64,000 nt of DNA from SZUA-320 sp963707875 (GTDB lineage Bacteria > Gemmatimonadota > Gemmatimonadetes > Gemmatimonadales > GWC2-71-9), in assembly GCA_963707875.1 (NCBI GenBank), contig CAVPRU010000014.1, positions 930,001 through 994,000 of the forward strand, given 5' to 3'. Both the position numbers and the translations under genes were made by a program. This document shows positions 7,099 to 14,914 of the stretch, in pieces. Under the pieces are notes generated by a model that was given only the letters and a program-made list of their open reading frames with translations, did no database searches and was not told where the DNA came from. How positions within the stretch are numbered: the first letter of the stretch is position 1; each line of letters opens with the position of its first letter.

Positions 7099-8792
7099 TG
7101 CGGTTCGCCGGGCGGCTGGTTCTCGGTGCGATGGGGCTCCTGGTCTTCTTCACCATCGTCCTGGTCTGGAACTTCCGCGTCGCCCTGCGCCACCACCTGG
7201 AAGACAACCTGCAGGTCGCATTGGGACGGGAGGCACGATTGATCCAGAACGTCCTTCCCAAGGATGCGCGTGCCTGGGATCGGCTGGTCGGCCGGCTGGC
7301 GGCGGAACGGGGTCACCGGGTCACCCTCCTGGATTCGACCGGCCAGCCGATCGCCGACAACCTGCTCGCCCCCGCCCAGTTGCAGAGGACGCCTTCGATG
7401 GGGGGCGACCGAGAGGTGGCGGCGGCTCTGCTCGGGGAGGTCGGGGTGGCCCACCGGGTCGAGGAGGGCAGTGCCCGCCTGGTCATCGTGGTGCCCGGCC
7501 TGCCGGTCGTGCGGATGAGCAGCGACCTGAGCGAGGTGGAGAGTGCGGTCGCGGCCACCCAGCGATCGCTCCTGCTGGCGGCGTTGCTCGTCCTGGTCGC
7601 CGGGGGACTGGTCGCCTGGATCGGGGCCCGGGCGATCGCCACCCCACTCACTGGGCTGGCGGAGGCTGCCCATGCCCTGAGCGCCGGGGAACCCCTGCGG
7701 CTCCCGAGAGCCAACATCCCGGAGGTGGAGGCCGTCGCGCATGCGCTCCGGGAACTGCAGCACGAACTGGCCGACCGCTCCACCGCGATGACCCATGGGC
7801 AGGCCCAGGCGGCGGCCCTGATCGAGGCGATGGTGGAGGGCGTACTGGCGACCGATGATCGGGGCCGGGTGATCCTGGCCAACCCTGCCGCTCGGCGGAT
7901 TCTGGGATACGGCCCCGACGCCCGGTTCGACGACCTGCTGCCGCTGTTCCGCTCCCGCAGCGCCCGTGAGGTGATCGAAGCTGGAATGGGTGGGGAGATC
8001 ATTGAGGGGCGCGAGGTCGAGGTCGGGGGACGCGTGGTGTTGGCCTCGTCGCGGCCATTGCCGGCGGGCGGCCTGATCCTGGTGCTCCACGATCTGACCG
8101 AACTGCGGCGACTGGAGACGGTGCGCCGCGACTTCGTGGCCAATGCCTCCCACGAGCTCAAGACCCCACTCACTTCGATCGCCGGCTACGCCGAGACCCT
8201 GCTGAGCGACGACCCCCCGGTCGAACTCCGTCGGAAGTTCCTGGAGACCATCCTGGCCAACGCCCTGCGGATGCAGGCCCTGGTGGACGACCAGCTCGAT
8301 CTGGCCAGGATCGAATCGGGGCAGTGGCATCCGGTGACGGCGCCCGTGGAAGTCGCCGCGACCATCCGGGAGGCCTGGGCCCCCCGGCAGGACGCCGGGG
8401 CGGCCGCTGGCATCAGGTTCCGAGTGGATGTCGCCCCCGGGGTCAGCACCCTGACCGTGGACCGGGAAGCGTTGCGACAGGTTCTCGGCAATCTGTTCGA
8501 CAACGCGCTGCGCTATACCTCGCGGGGTGGGGAGATCGTGGCCCGGGCGGAGTCGGTCGAGGGCGCGGTGACGATCGCGGTCTCCGACACCGGCACCGGC
8601 ATTGGTGGCGAGCACCTGCCGCGGATCTTCGAGCGATACTACCGGGCCGACCCCGCGCGCTCCCGGGAGGCGGGCGGTACCGGCCTCGGGCTGTCCATTG
8701 TCAAGCATCTGGTTGAATCCCACGGTGGAACCGTGACCGCCGAGAGCGAGGTTGGAGTGGGCACCACCATCCGCTGCCTCTTCCCAGGGTAG
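7098..8792 (+). CDS. phoR: PhoR-type sensor histidine kinase
   Basis: This inner-membrane kinase is the partner of PhoB. Residues 10-30 form one membrane helix and about 155-175 another, with an extracytoplasmic segment between them. A HAMP-like linker (ATPLTGLAEAAHALSAGEP) and a PAS domain (about 235-340) follow. The dimerisation helix carries His352 in ANASHELKTPLTSIAGYAE. The ATPase domain has NLFDNALRYTSRGG (N box), DTGTGIGGEHLPRIFERY and GGTGLGLSIVKHLVESHGG. The extracytoplasmic loop makes it longer (564 residues) than E. coli PhoR, as in many non-enteric relatives. It overlaps phoB by one base (TGATG). Phosphate signalling probably comes through PstB/PhoU. Confidence 0.92.
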   Translation: MRFAGRLVLGAMGLLVFFTIVLVWNFRVALRHHLEDNLQVALGREARLIQNVLPKDARAWDRLVGRLAAERGHRVTLLDSTGQPIADNLLAPAQLQRTPSMGGDREVAAALLGEVGVAHRVEEGSARLVIVVPGLPVVRMSSDLSEVESAVAATQRSLLLAALLVLVAGGLVAWIGARAIATPLTGLAEAAHALSAGEPLRLPRANIPEVEAVAHALRELQHELADRSTAMTHGQAQAAALIEAMVEGVLATDDRGRVILANPAARRILGYGPDARFDDLLPLFRSRSAREVIEAGMGGEIIEGREVEVGGRVVLASSRPLPAGGLILVLHDLTELRRLETVRRDFVANASHELKTPLTSIAGYAETLLSDDPPVELRRKFLETILANALRMQALVDDQLDLARIESGQWHPVTAPVEVAATIREAWAPRQDAGAAAGIRFRVDVAPGVSTLTVDREALRQVLGNLFDNALRYTSRGGEIVARAESVEGAVTIAVSDTGTGIGGEHLPRIFERYYRADPARSREAGGTGLGLSIVKHLVESHGGTVTAESEVGVGTTIRCLFPG

Positions 8793-8830
8793 TCGTTACC
8801 GGATCGGTACCGCGATGTCAGGGACCCGTG

Positions 8831-9205
8831 ATGACTCCCTGCCAGACTTCCAGCATGTCCAAACTCTCTCCACCGCGGCCGCTGGACATCCGGGAGTTCT
8901 TCCTGTCTGGCCGCCTCGATGCTGCCCAGGTCGAGGCCCTGCGAAGCCACCCGGAATGGTTCGCGGGCCCGGCCGAATTCAGGGTCAACCTGTCGAGGAT
9001 CCAGGCCGTCGAGCCCGTGGGCGCAGCCCTGCTGGCCCGATTCTGCCAACTGGTTGAGCGGCGAGGTCCGGGCCGGGTCACCCTGACCGGTCTCCCGGTG
9101 GCCATCCAGCGCCGACTCCGCCGGCACCCCTTGCTCCGCCACCACGACGATCCGGATCAGATGTTTGGCGATCCGTTCGAGGCCCCGGGCGCGAGTGGCC
9201 GGTAG
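8831..9205 (+). CDS. STAS-like domain protein in the pho cluster
   Basis: This 124-residue protein has a short Pro/Ser-rich start, then FRVNLSRIQAVEPVGAALLA and LVERRGPGRVTLTGLPVAIQ. That beta-alpha-beta pattern with a central turn before a helix is typical of STAS domains (anti-anti-sigma factors, transporter tails). The position normally phosphorylated in SpoIIAA lies in the VEPVGAAL turn, where no Ser is present. AGGGA sits 6 bases before the ATG at 8831. A start at 8855 is also possible. It lies between phoR and pstS. Any role in phosphate control is inferred from position only. Confidence 0.65.
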   Translation: MTPCQTSSMSKLSPPRPLDIREFFLSGRLDAAQVEALRSHPEWFAGPAEFRVNLSRIQAVEPVGAALLARFCQLVERRGPGRVTLTGLPVAIQRRLRRHPLLRHHDDPDQMFGDPFEAPGASGR

Positions 9206-9218
9206 TTCGTTACCCAGC

Positions 9219-9246
9219 CGTGACAATCTTGTTCTCCTGGCGTGAC
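9219..9246 (+). promoter_or_regulatory. possible PhoB-type direct repeat upstream of pstS
   Basis: CGTGAC occurs at 9219 and again at 9241, 22 bases apart (two helical turns), about 70-90 bases before the pstS start. The reverse complement contains TGTCAC, close to half of a Pho-box repeat. An intermediate 11-base repeat is not evident. A weak -10-like GATACC lies at 9277. This is only a suggestion. Confidence 0.2.
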
Positions 9247-9311
9247 TCGACCCTGCCAGTCTTCATGAGGCCATGCGATACCTTCCCTCTAGCCCGCGAA
9301 CCGGAGCCACC

Positions 9312-10370
9312 ATGTTACCAGCCATCGTTCGTCGCCTGCTTGGTGCCTCACTGGGCCTCGCCGCCGCCTGCGGCGGTGGAACCGGCGGCGCTGGCACAAC
9401 TTCGCTGACCGGGGCGGGGGCCACCTTCCCCTACCCGATCTACAGCCAGTGGTTCCAGCACTACGCCACCGCCTCGGGGGTGAAGATCAACTACCAGTCG
9501 ATCGGCTCCGGCGGTGGCATCCGGCAGTTCACCGAGGGTACGGTGGACTTCGGGGCGACCGACGGCCCGATGAAGGATGACCAGGTCGCCGCCGTGAACG
9601 GCAATGTGGTCCACCTCCCGACCGTACTCGGCGCCGTGGTGCTGACCTACAACCTGCCCAGTCTGGGCCAGACCCGGCTCCGACTCGATGGGGCCGCGGT
9701 GGCGGACATCTTCCTTGGCAAGATCACCCGGTGGGATGACCCGCGGGTGGCGGCGCTCAATCCCGACCTCGCGCTTCCCGCCCGCGACCTGATCGTGGTC
9801 CGCCGGTCCGACGGGTCAGGCACCTCGTTCGTCTTTACCGACTATCTCAGCAAGGTCTCGGAGGAGTGGCGCACCCAGGTCGGAGCGGGCACCGCGGTGG
9901 AGTGGCCGATCGGGCTGGGCGGCAAGGGGAACGAAGGGGTGACCCAACAGGTGAAGCAGCTGGAGGGCAGCGTCGGATACGTCGAGCTGGTCTACGCCGC
10001 CTCCAACGGACTCATGGTCGCCCAGCTCCGGAACGCCAACGGGGAATTCGTCGAGCCCGGCCTTGCGGCGGTGACCGCCGCGGCGGCGGGTGTGACCCTG
10101 ACGCCAGATACCGACTTCCGGGTCTCGATCACCGATGCACCTGGCGCCGGGGCCTGGCCGATCGCCAGCTACACCTGGCTGCTGGTGAGGACCGACAATC
10201 CCGAGGCGGGCAAGGCCACCGCGATTCGGGACTTCCTCCGGTGGATGGTTGGTCCCGAGGCCCAGGGCATGGCGACCCAACTGGGGTATGCGCCCCTGCC
10301 GGAACCGGTGGCAGCCCTGGTCAGGGCCCGGATCGGCACTCTTTCTTCCGGCGGGCAGACCCTCCCATGA
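9312..10370 (+). CDS. pstS: phosphate ABC transporter substrate-binding protein PstS
   Basis: This periplasmic or lipid-anchored protein binds phosphate for PstCAB. It starts with a lipoprotein signal (RRLLGASLGLAAAC, with the lipobox Cys at about residue 20). Phosphate-binding motifs follow: GAGATFPYPIYSQWF, IGSGGGIRQFTEGTVDFGATDGP and VVRRSDGSGTSFVFTDYL. The mature protein is about 332 residues, the usual size. GGAG lies 6 bases before the ATG at 9312. An in-frame ATG at 9273 would spoil the signal peptide. It is the first gene of the pst block and is intact, unlike pstC, pstB1, pstB2 and phoU downstream. Confidence 0.94.
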   Translation: MLPAIVRRLLGASLGLAAACGGGTGGAGTTSLTGAGATFPYPIYSQWFQHYATASGVKINYQSIGSGGGIRQFTEGTVDFGATDGPMKDDQVAAVNGNVVHLPTVLGAVVLTYNLPSLGQTRLRLDGAAVADIFLGKITRWDDPRVAALNPDLALPARDLIVVRRSDGSGTSFVFTDYLSKVSEEWRTQVGAGTAVEWPIGLGGKGNEGVTQQVKQLEGSVGYVELVYAASNGLMVAQLRNANGEFVEPGLAAVTAAAAGVTLTPDTDFRVSITDAPGAGAWPIASYTWLLVRTDNPEAGKATAIRDFLRWMVGPEAQGMATQLGYAPLPEPVAALVRARIGTLSSGGQTLP

Positions 10371-10377
10371 TTCAGGG

Positions 10378-11381
10378 GTGAGCAACCCGACACAGGATCC
10401 TCTGGGCAAGTCCTCGACGGAACCGCCCCCCGAGATCACCCCCGGCCGGCTGTCCGGCCGCGACTGGGGTGATGTCACCTTCCGGTGGACGGTCACCCTC
10501 GGTGCCCTGATGGTGCCGCTGCTGCTCGGCCTGCTGGTGGTGGAACTCTTCCTCGGATCCAGACTGGCCATCGACCGCTTTGGGTTCGGGTTCCTGACCT
10601 CAAGCAGTTGGAATCCGGTGGCCGAGGAGTTCGGGGCTCTCCCCCTGATCTTCGGCACTCTGGTTTCGTCCTTCCTCGCCCTGCTCATCGCGGTGCCGCT
10701 GTCGCTCGGGGTGGCCATCTTCCTGACGGAGTTTGCCCCGCCCCGGATCCGGGGACCGATCGCGTTCGTGATCGAGCTGCTGGCCGCCATCCCGAGCGTG
10801 GTCTACGGCCTCTGGGGCATCTTCGTGCTGATTCCCTTCCTCCGAGCCACGGTCTTTCCGTTTCTCCAGCATCACTTCGGCTGGCTCCCGTTCTTCCAGG
10901 GCCCCCTCTACGGTCCCTCGATGCTCACCGCGGCCGTGATTCTGGCGATCATGATCATGCCCTACATCATGACCGTCTCCCGGGAGGTCCTGCTGGCGGT
11001 GCCGGTCTCCCAACGGGAGGCGGCCCTTGCCTTGGGCGCCACCCGGTGGGAGGCGGTCACCACCGCCGTGGTCCCCTACGCCCGGTCGGGCATCATCGGG
11101 GCGGTGGTGCTGGGCCTGGGACGGGCTCTGGGCGAGACCATGGCCGTCACCATGGTGATCGGCAACCGCCATGAGATTGCCGCCTCGCTGTTCGCGCCGG
11201 GGTACACCATGGCCGCAGCCATCGCCAACGAGTTCGCCGAGGCGGTGGAGCACATCCACGTCTCCGCTCTGTCGTATGTGGCCCTGGCGCTGTTCCTGGT
11301 CACGGTGCTGGTCAATGCCGCCGCCCGGTTGCTGATCTGGCGAGTGACCCGGGGGCGGGGCGGGGAGGAACTGGGTCATGA
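10378..11381 (+). CDS. pstC: phosphate ABC transporter permease PstC (frameshifted near 3' end)
   Basis: PstC is one of two membrane subunits of the phosphate importer. Starting from the GTG at 10378, the frame gives a first helix (ALMVPLLLGLLVVELFLG) and several more. The EAA-loop region is SQREAALALGATRWEAV, and LGLGRALGETMAVTMVIGN is the family signature. The natural stop would be the TGA at 11379-11381, overlapping the pstA ATG. However, the coding frame misses it and runs on into pstA. One base missing or two extra within the G-rich run at about 11349-11376 would explain this. Everything before it is well conserved, so I treat it as a functional gene with a sequence or assembly indel. 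Confidence 0.88.
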
Positions 11382-12223
11382 ACCGGCGCGTCACCCGGCG
11401 CTGGCTCAGCGGCGCCATGGTGGGCCTGATGGGGCTGGCGGTCGTAGCCGCAGTGCTCCCCCTGCTCCTGATCCTGGGCACCCTGATCGTCAAGGGCGCC
11501 GGCAGTATCACCCCGGCCTTCTTCACCCAACTGCCCGGCCCGATCGGACAGTCCGGCGGCGGGGTGGTCCACGCGATCGTGGGAACCTTGATCATGGTGG
11601 GCACCGCCTGCCTGATCGGGCTCCCGGTCGGGATCGCCGCCGGGATCTACGCGGCAGAATACCAGGAGACCCGGCTGGCGGTGGTGACCCGGTTCGTGGC
11701 CGATGTCCTGAACGGCACCCCGTCCATCGTGATCGGGGTCTTTGCCTGGACCTGGGTGGTGGCGACCCAGAAACACTTCTCGGGCATGGCGGGGAGCGTG
11801 GCGCTGGCCCTGCTGATGATCCCGATGGTGATGCGGACCACCGAAGAGATGATCAAGCTGGTCCCCAACGCGCTCCGGGAAGCGGCCCTGGCGCTCGGCT
11901 ACCCGCGGTGGCGGACCAGCCTCTCGATCGTGGTCCGGACCACGCTGCCCGGCATCGTGACGGGAGCACTGTTGGCCGTGGCCCGGATCGCCGGGGAAAC
12001 CGCCCCGCTGCTCTTTACCGCGCTGGGCAGCCAGTTCATGAGCGTCGATCTGGCCCGGCCGATGGCGGCGCTTCCGCTCACGGTGTTCGTCTATGCCACC
12101 GGGCCCTATGAGGAGTGGCATCGCCTCGCCTGGGCGACCGCGCTGGTCCTGATTCTGGTCGTGCTGGTGCTCAGCCTGCTGGCCCGGCTGGCCACCCGCC
12201 GGAGGTTCGACCGGCATGGCTGA
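11378..12223 (+). CDS. pstA: phosphate ABC transporter permease PstA
   Basis: This is the second membrane subunit of the phosphate importer, 281 residues with six predicted helices. Recognisable parts are FFTQLPGPIGQSGGGVVHAI, YAAEYQETRLA, DVLNGTPSIVIGVFAW and the ABC-interacting EAA loop NALREAALALGYPRW. GETAPLLFTALGSQF follows near the end. The ATG overlaps the expected pstC stop, and the last bases overlap the pstB1 start by 8 bp. It is uninterrupted. Confidence 0.94.
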   Translation: MNRRVTRRWLSGAMVGLMGLAVVAAVLPLLLILGTLIVKGAGSITPAFFTQLPGPIGQSGGGVVHAIVGTLIMVGTACLIGLPVGIAAGIYAAEYQETRLAVVTRFVADVLNGTPSIVIGVFAWTWVVATQKHFSGMAGSVALALLMIPMVMRTTEEMIKLVPNALREAALALGYPRWRTSLSIVVRTTLPGIVTGALLAVARIAGETAPLLFTALGSQFMSVDLARPMAALPLTVFVYATGPYEEWHRLAWATALVLILVVLVLSLLARLATRRRFDRHG

Positions 12224-12981
12224 GACCGGACTCGTGTTGGAGACGCGCGGGCTCACCGCGTCAGCTACGGCCAGGTCGCCGGCGGTCCGTGGAGTGACCC
12301 TGGGATTCCCGAGCGCATCGGGTGCACGCCCTGATCGGACCCTCAGGCTGTGGCAAGTCCACGTTCCTGCGGTCCCTCAACCGGATGCACGAACTGGTCC
12401 CGGGGGCCCGGGTCACCGGCACCGTGCTGCTGCGGGGCCAGGACATCTATGCCCGGGGCGTCAACCCGATGCACCTGCGGCGCCGCGTCGGCATGGTGTT
12501 CCAGAAGCCCACCCCGTTCCCCACCATGTCGATCCGGGAGAATGTCCTGGCCGGCCTGCGGGTCGGCGGCCACCGCCCAACCGAGGACACCGTGGAACGC
12601 GCGCTCCGGCAGGCCGCCTTGTGGGATGAGGTCAAGGATCGACTCGACGGCAGCGCCATGGCGCTCTCAGGCGGCCAGCAGCAACGGCTCTGCATCGCCC
12701 GGACCATCGCGCCCGGCGCCGGAGGTCATCCTGCTCGACGAGCCCACCTCGGCGCTCGACCCGTCCGCGACCCAGCGGATCGAGGAATTGCTGTACCAGC
12801 TCAAGCAGCACTTCACGATCGTCATCGTGACCCACAACATGCAGCAGGCCGCCCGGGTCTCCGACTCGACCACCTTCTTCTATCTCGGGGAAGCTGATCG
12901 AGCACGCCGCCGACCGACCGGCTCTTCACCAGCCCGACCGAGCCCCGTACCGAGGCCTACATCACCGGACGGTTCGGATGA
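12216..12981 (+). CDS. pstB: phosphate ABC transporter ATP-binding protein PstB, first copy (multiple frameshifts)
   Basis: This cytoplasmic ATPase subunit powers phosphate import. Conserved PstB sequence is spread over three frames: GLVLETRGLT at the start, then IGPSGCGKSTFLRSLNRM (Walker A) and RRRVGMVFQKPTPFPTMSI. LSGGQQQRLCIART (signature) follows, then VILLDEPTSALDPSATQRIE (Walker B) and IVTHNMQQAARVSD (switch His). The last part ends in TEAYITGRFG. Indels are needed at about 12257-12285, 12311-12324, 12712-12722, 12888-12893 and 12910. The true stop is the TGA at 12979. Each piece is highly conserved, which argues for sequencing error rather than decay. It is followed directly by a second pstB. 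Confidence 0.85.
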
Positions 12982-13748
12982 TCACCCCCGAACCCGCCGC
13001 GTTCGAGGCCCGGGCGTTCGGGCTGGCCTATGGAGCGGCCCGGATCCTGGAGGATGTCAGCTTCACGGTGCCGCGCCGTTCGGTGGCCGCGATCATCGGG
13101 CCGTCGGGGTGCGGCAAGTCCACCTTTCTCCGGTCGATCAACCGGCTCAACGATCTGATCACCTCGACACCCGGTATCACGGCGATCTGGTGGTCGAGAG
13201 GGATTTCGGTGTTCGAGCCGGTACCGATCTGGTGGACCTCCGGCTCCAGGTGGGAATGGTCTTCCAGCGACCCAACCCCTTCCCCAAGTCGATCTTCGAC
13301 AACGTGGCCTACGGGCCGACCCTCAACCGGCTCGGCTCCCGGCGCGATCGGCCGGCCCTGGTGGAGCGGTGCCTCCGCCGGGCGGCACTCTGGGATGAAG
13401 TGAAAGACCGGCTCCACGACCCGGCGACCGGATCTGTCGGGAGGGCAGCAGCAGCGGCTGTGCATCGCGCGGGCCCTGGCCAACGAGCCCCAGGTGCTGC
13501 TGATGGACGAGCCCTGCGCGGCGCTCGACCCGATCGCCACCCAGCGGATCGAGGAATTGATCGTGGCTCTCAAGCAGGACTATACGATTCTGATCGTGAC
13601 CCATAATATGCAGCAGGCGGCGCGGGTCTCGGACACGACCGGCTTCTTCGACGGCGGTCGGCTGGTGGAGTACGGTCCCACCACCACCATCTTTACCAGC
13701 CCGGCCCACGAGCGGACCGAGGCCTATATCACCGGGAGATTCGGATGA
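12978..13748 (+). CDS. pstB: phosphate ABC transporter ATP-binding protein PstB, second copy (frameshifted)
   Basis: This second PstB starts with an ATGA overlap with the first. It has ARAFGLAYGAARILEDVSF, Walker A IIGPSGCGKSTFLRSINRLN and VGMVFQRPNPFPKSIFDNVA. The expected signature is GGQQQRLCIARALA. LLMDEPCAALDPIATQRIEE (Walker B) and IVTHNMQQAARVSDTTGFF follow, and it ends HERTEAYITGRFG. Two indels break it, at about 13155-13175 and at an extra T near 13434. They cancel, so the total length (771 bases, about 256 residues) is normal. Differences from copy 1 in the helical domain suggest true paralogues rather than a duplicated assembly. Tandem pstB1-pstB2 is known from lactobacilli and streptococci. 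Confidence 0.86.
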
Positions 13749-14427
13749 GCCAGCCGCACCGGCATTTTCACGACCAGTTGACGGACTTGCAGACCCGGCT
13801 GGTCGCCATGGCAGGTGACGCGGAGGCCGCACTCGCCATGGCGCGTCGGCGCCCTGCTGACCCGGGACGTGGACCGGGCGGAGCAGGTGGTGGCCGGCGA
13901 TCGGGAGATCGACCGGCAGGAGATGGAGGTCGAGGAGGAGTGCATGCGACTGCTCGCGCTTGCAGCAGCCGATGGCGGGCGACCTCCGGATGCTGACCGC
14001 CACCCTCAAGATCAGTAACGACCTGGAGCGGGTCGGGGATCACGCCGTCAACATCGCCGAGGCGGCCATCCGGTTTTCCAAGGGACGTGCCATCGCGCCG
14101 GAACCCGAGCTGGTCGAGATGGCGCGGCTCACCCGGGCCATGCTGGGCGATGCGGTGGAGGCCTTCATTCGCCGGGATTCCGCGGCCGCCCGGGACGTCT
14201 GCCTCCGGGATGACCGGGTCGATGCCCTGCACCGGTCGGTGTTCCGGATCGTGCTGACCCACATGATGGAGAACCCCACGACCATCAGCGACGGGATGGA
14301 ACTCACCTCTACCAGCCGCAACCTGGAACGGGTGGCCGACCTGGCCACCAATATCGCCGAAGACGTGGTCTTCCTGGTGGAGGGCAAGTCGATCAAGCAC
14401 GGGACCTGGTCCGAGTCCGAGGAGTAG
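13745..14427 (+). CDS. phoU: phosphate signalling protein PhoU (two single-base insertions)
   Basis: PhoU links Pst transport activity to PhoR and represses the regulon in high phosphate. The product starts HRHFHDQLTDLQTRLVAMAG. It continues in another frame with LLTRDVDRAEQVVAGDREID and resumes with QQPMAGDLRMLTATLKISND, LERVGDHAVNIAEAAI and NLERVADLATNIAEDVVFL. The two metal-binding E/DxxxD-type repeats of PhoU (LERVGDHAVNIAE, LERVADLATNIAE) are intact. One extra base at about 13841-13852 and an extra T at 13961 break the frame. Removing both gives about 227 residues, the normal size. The ATG overlaps the pstB2 stop. Confidence 0.9.
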
Positions 14428-14485
14428 CCAAGCTCCCGCTTCGCGGATATCGTAGGGATTCCCTCACTCATCGCCGGGAGGTCTC

Positions 14486-14908
14486 ATGGGGGGTATCAAT
14501 GCCGGGAGATTGCTGGCAGGCGCCGCCGCCGCCGGGACGCTCATCTGGGTGTTGGAGGGTGCGTTCGGCCTCCTCTACGTGGACCAGATGACGGCCATTC
14601 TGGCCAGCCACGGACTGGGGATGGAGATGTCGCCCTCGATGATCGCCCTGACCCTCGTGGTGTCGCTGCTGGCCGGCCTGTCGGTGGTCTTCTTCTATGC
14701 GCTCGCCCGGCCTCGGCTCGGCCCGGGACCACGGACCGCGGTAATCGTGGCGATCGGCCTCTGGGTCGGCGGCTGGCTCCTGGCCCTGATCGGTTACCGG
14801 ATGATCGGGCTCTATCCGGTGAGACTCCTGGTCATGTGGGGCGCCACCGGTCTCCTGGAAATGATCCTGGCGGGCGTGCTCGGGGCCTGGGTGTATCGGG
14901 AAGCCTAG
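14486..14908 (+). CDS. small four-helix membrane protein, unknown function
   Basis: This 140-residue protein consists almost entirely of four hydrophobic stretches: about residues 7-27 (AGAAAAGTLIWVLEG), 52-75 (ALTLVVSLLAGLSVVFFYAL), 83-105 and 112-135. Charged residues are few and lie in the loops. GGGAGG lies 6 bases before the ATG. I do not recognise a family beyond a general resemblance to small uncharacterised inner-membrane proteins. It is separated from phoU by 58 bases and is convergent with the dehydrogenase gene, so it may be independent of the pho operon. Confidence 0.7.
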   Translation: MGGINAGRLLAGAAAAGTLIWVLEGAFGLLYVDQMTAILASHGLGMEMSPSMIALTLVVSLLAGLSVVFFYALARPRLGPGPRTAVIVAIGLWVGGWLLALIGYRMIGLYPVRLLVMWGATGLLEMILAGVLGAWVYREA

Positions 14909-14914
14909 AACCAG

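Noticed and set aside
12216..13965. Programmed ribosomal frameshifting in the pst genes
   Set aside because: There are many sites with different signs, no slippery heptamer or conserved stem, and several genes affected. Sequence error explains it better.
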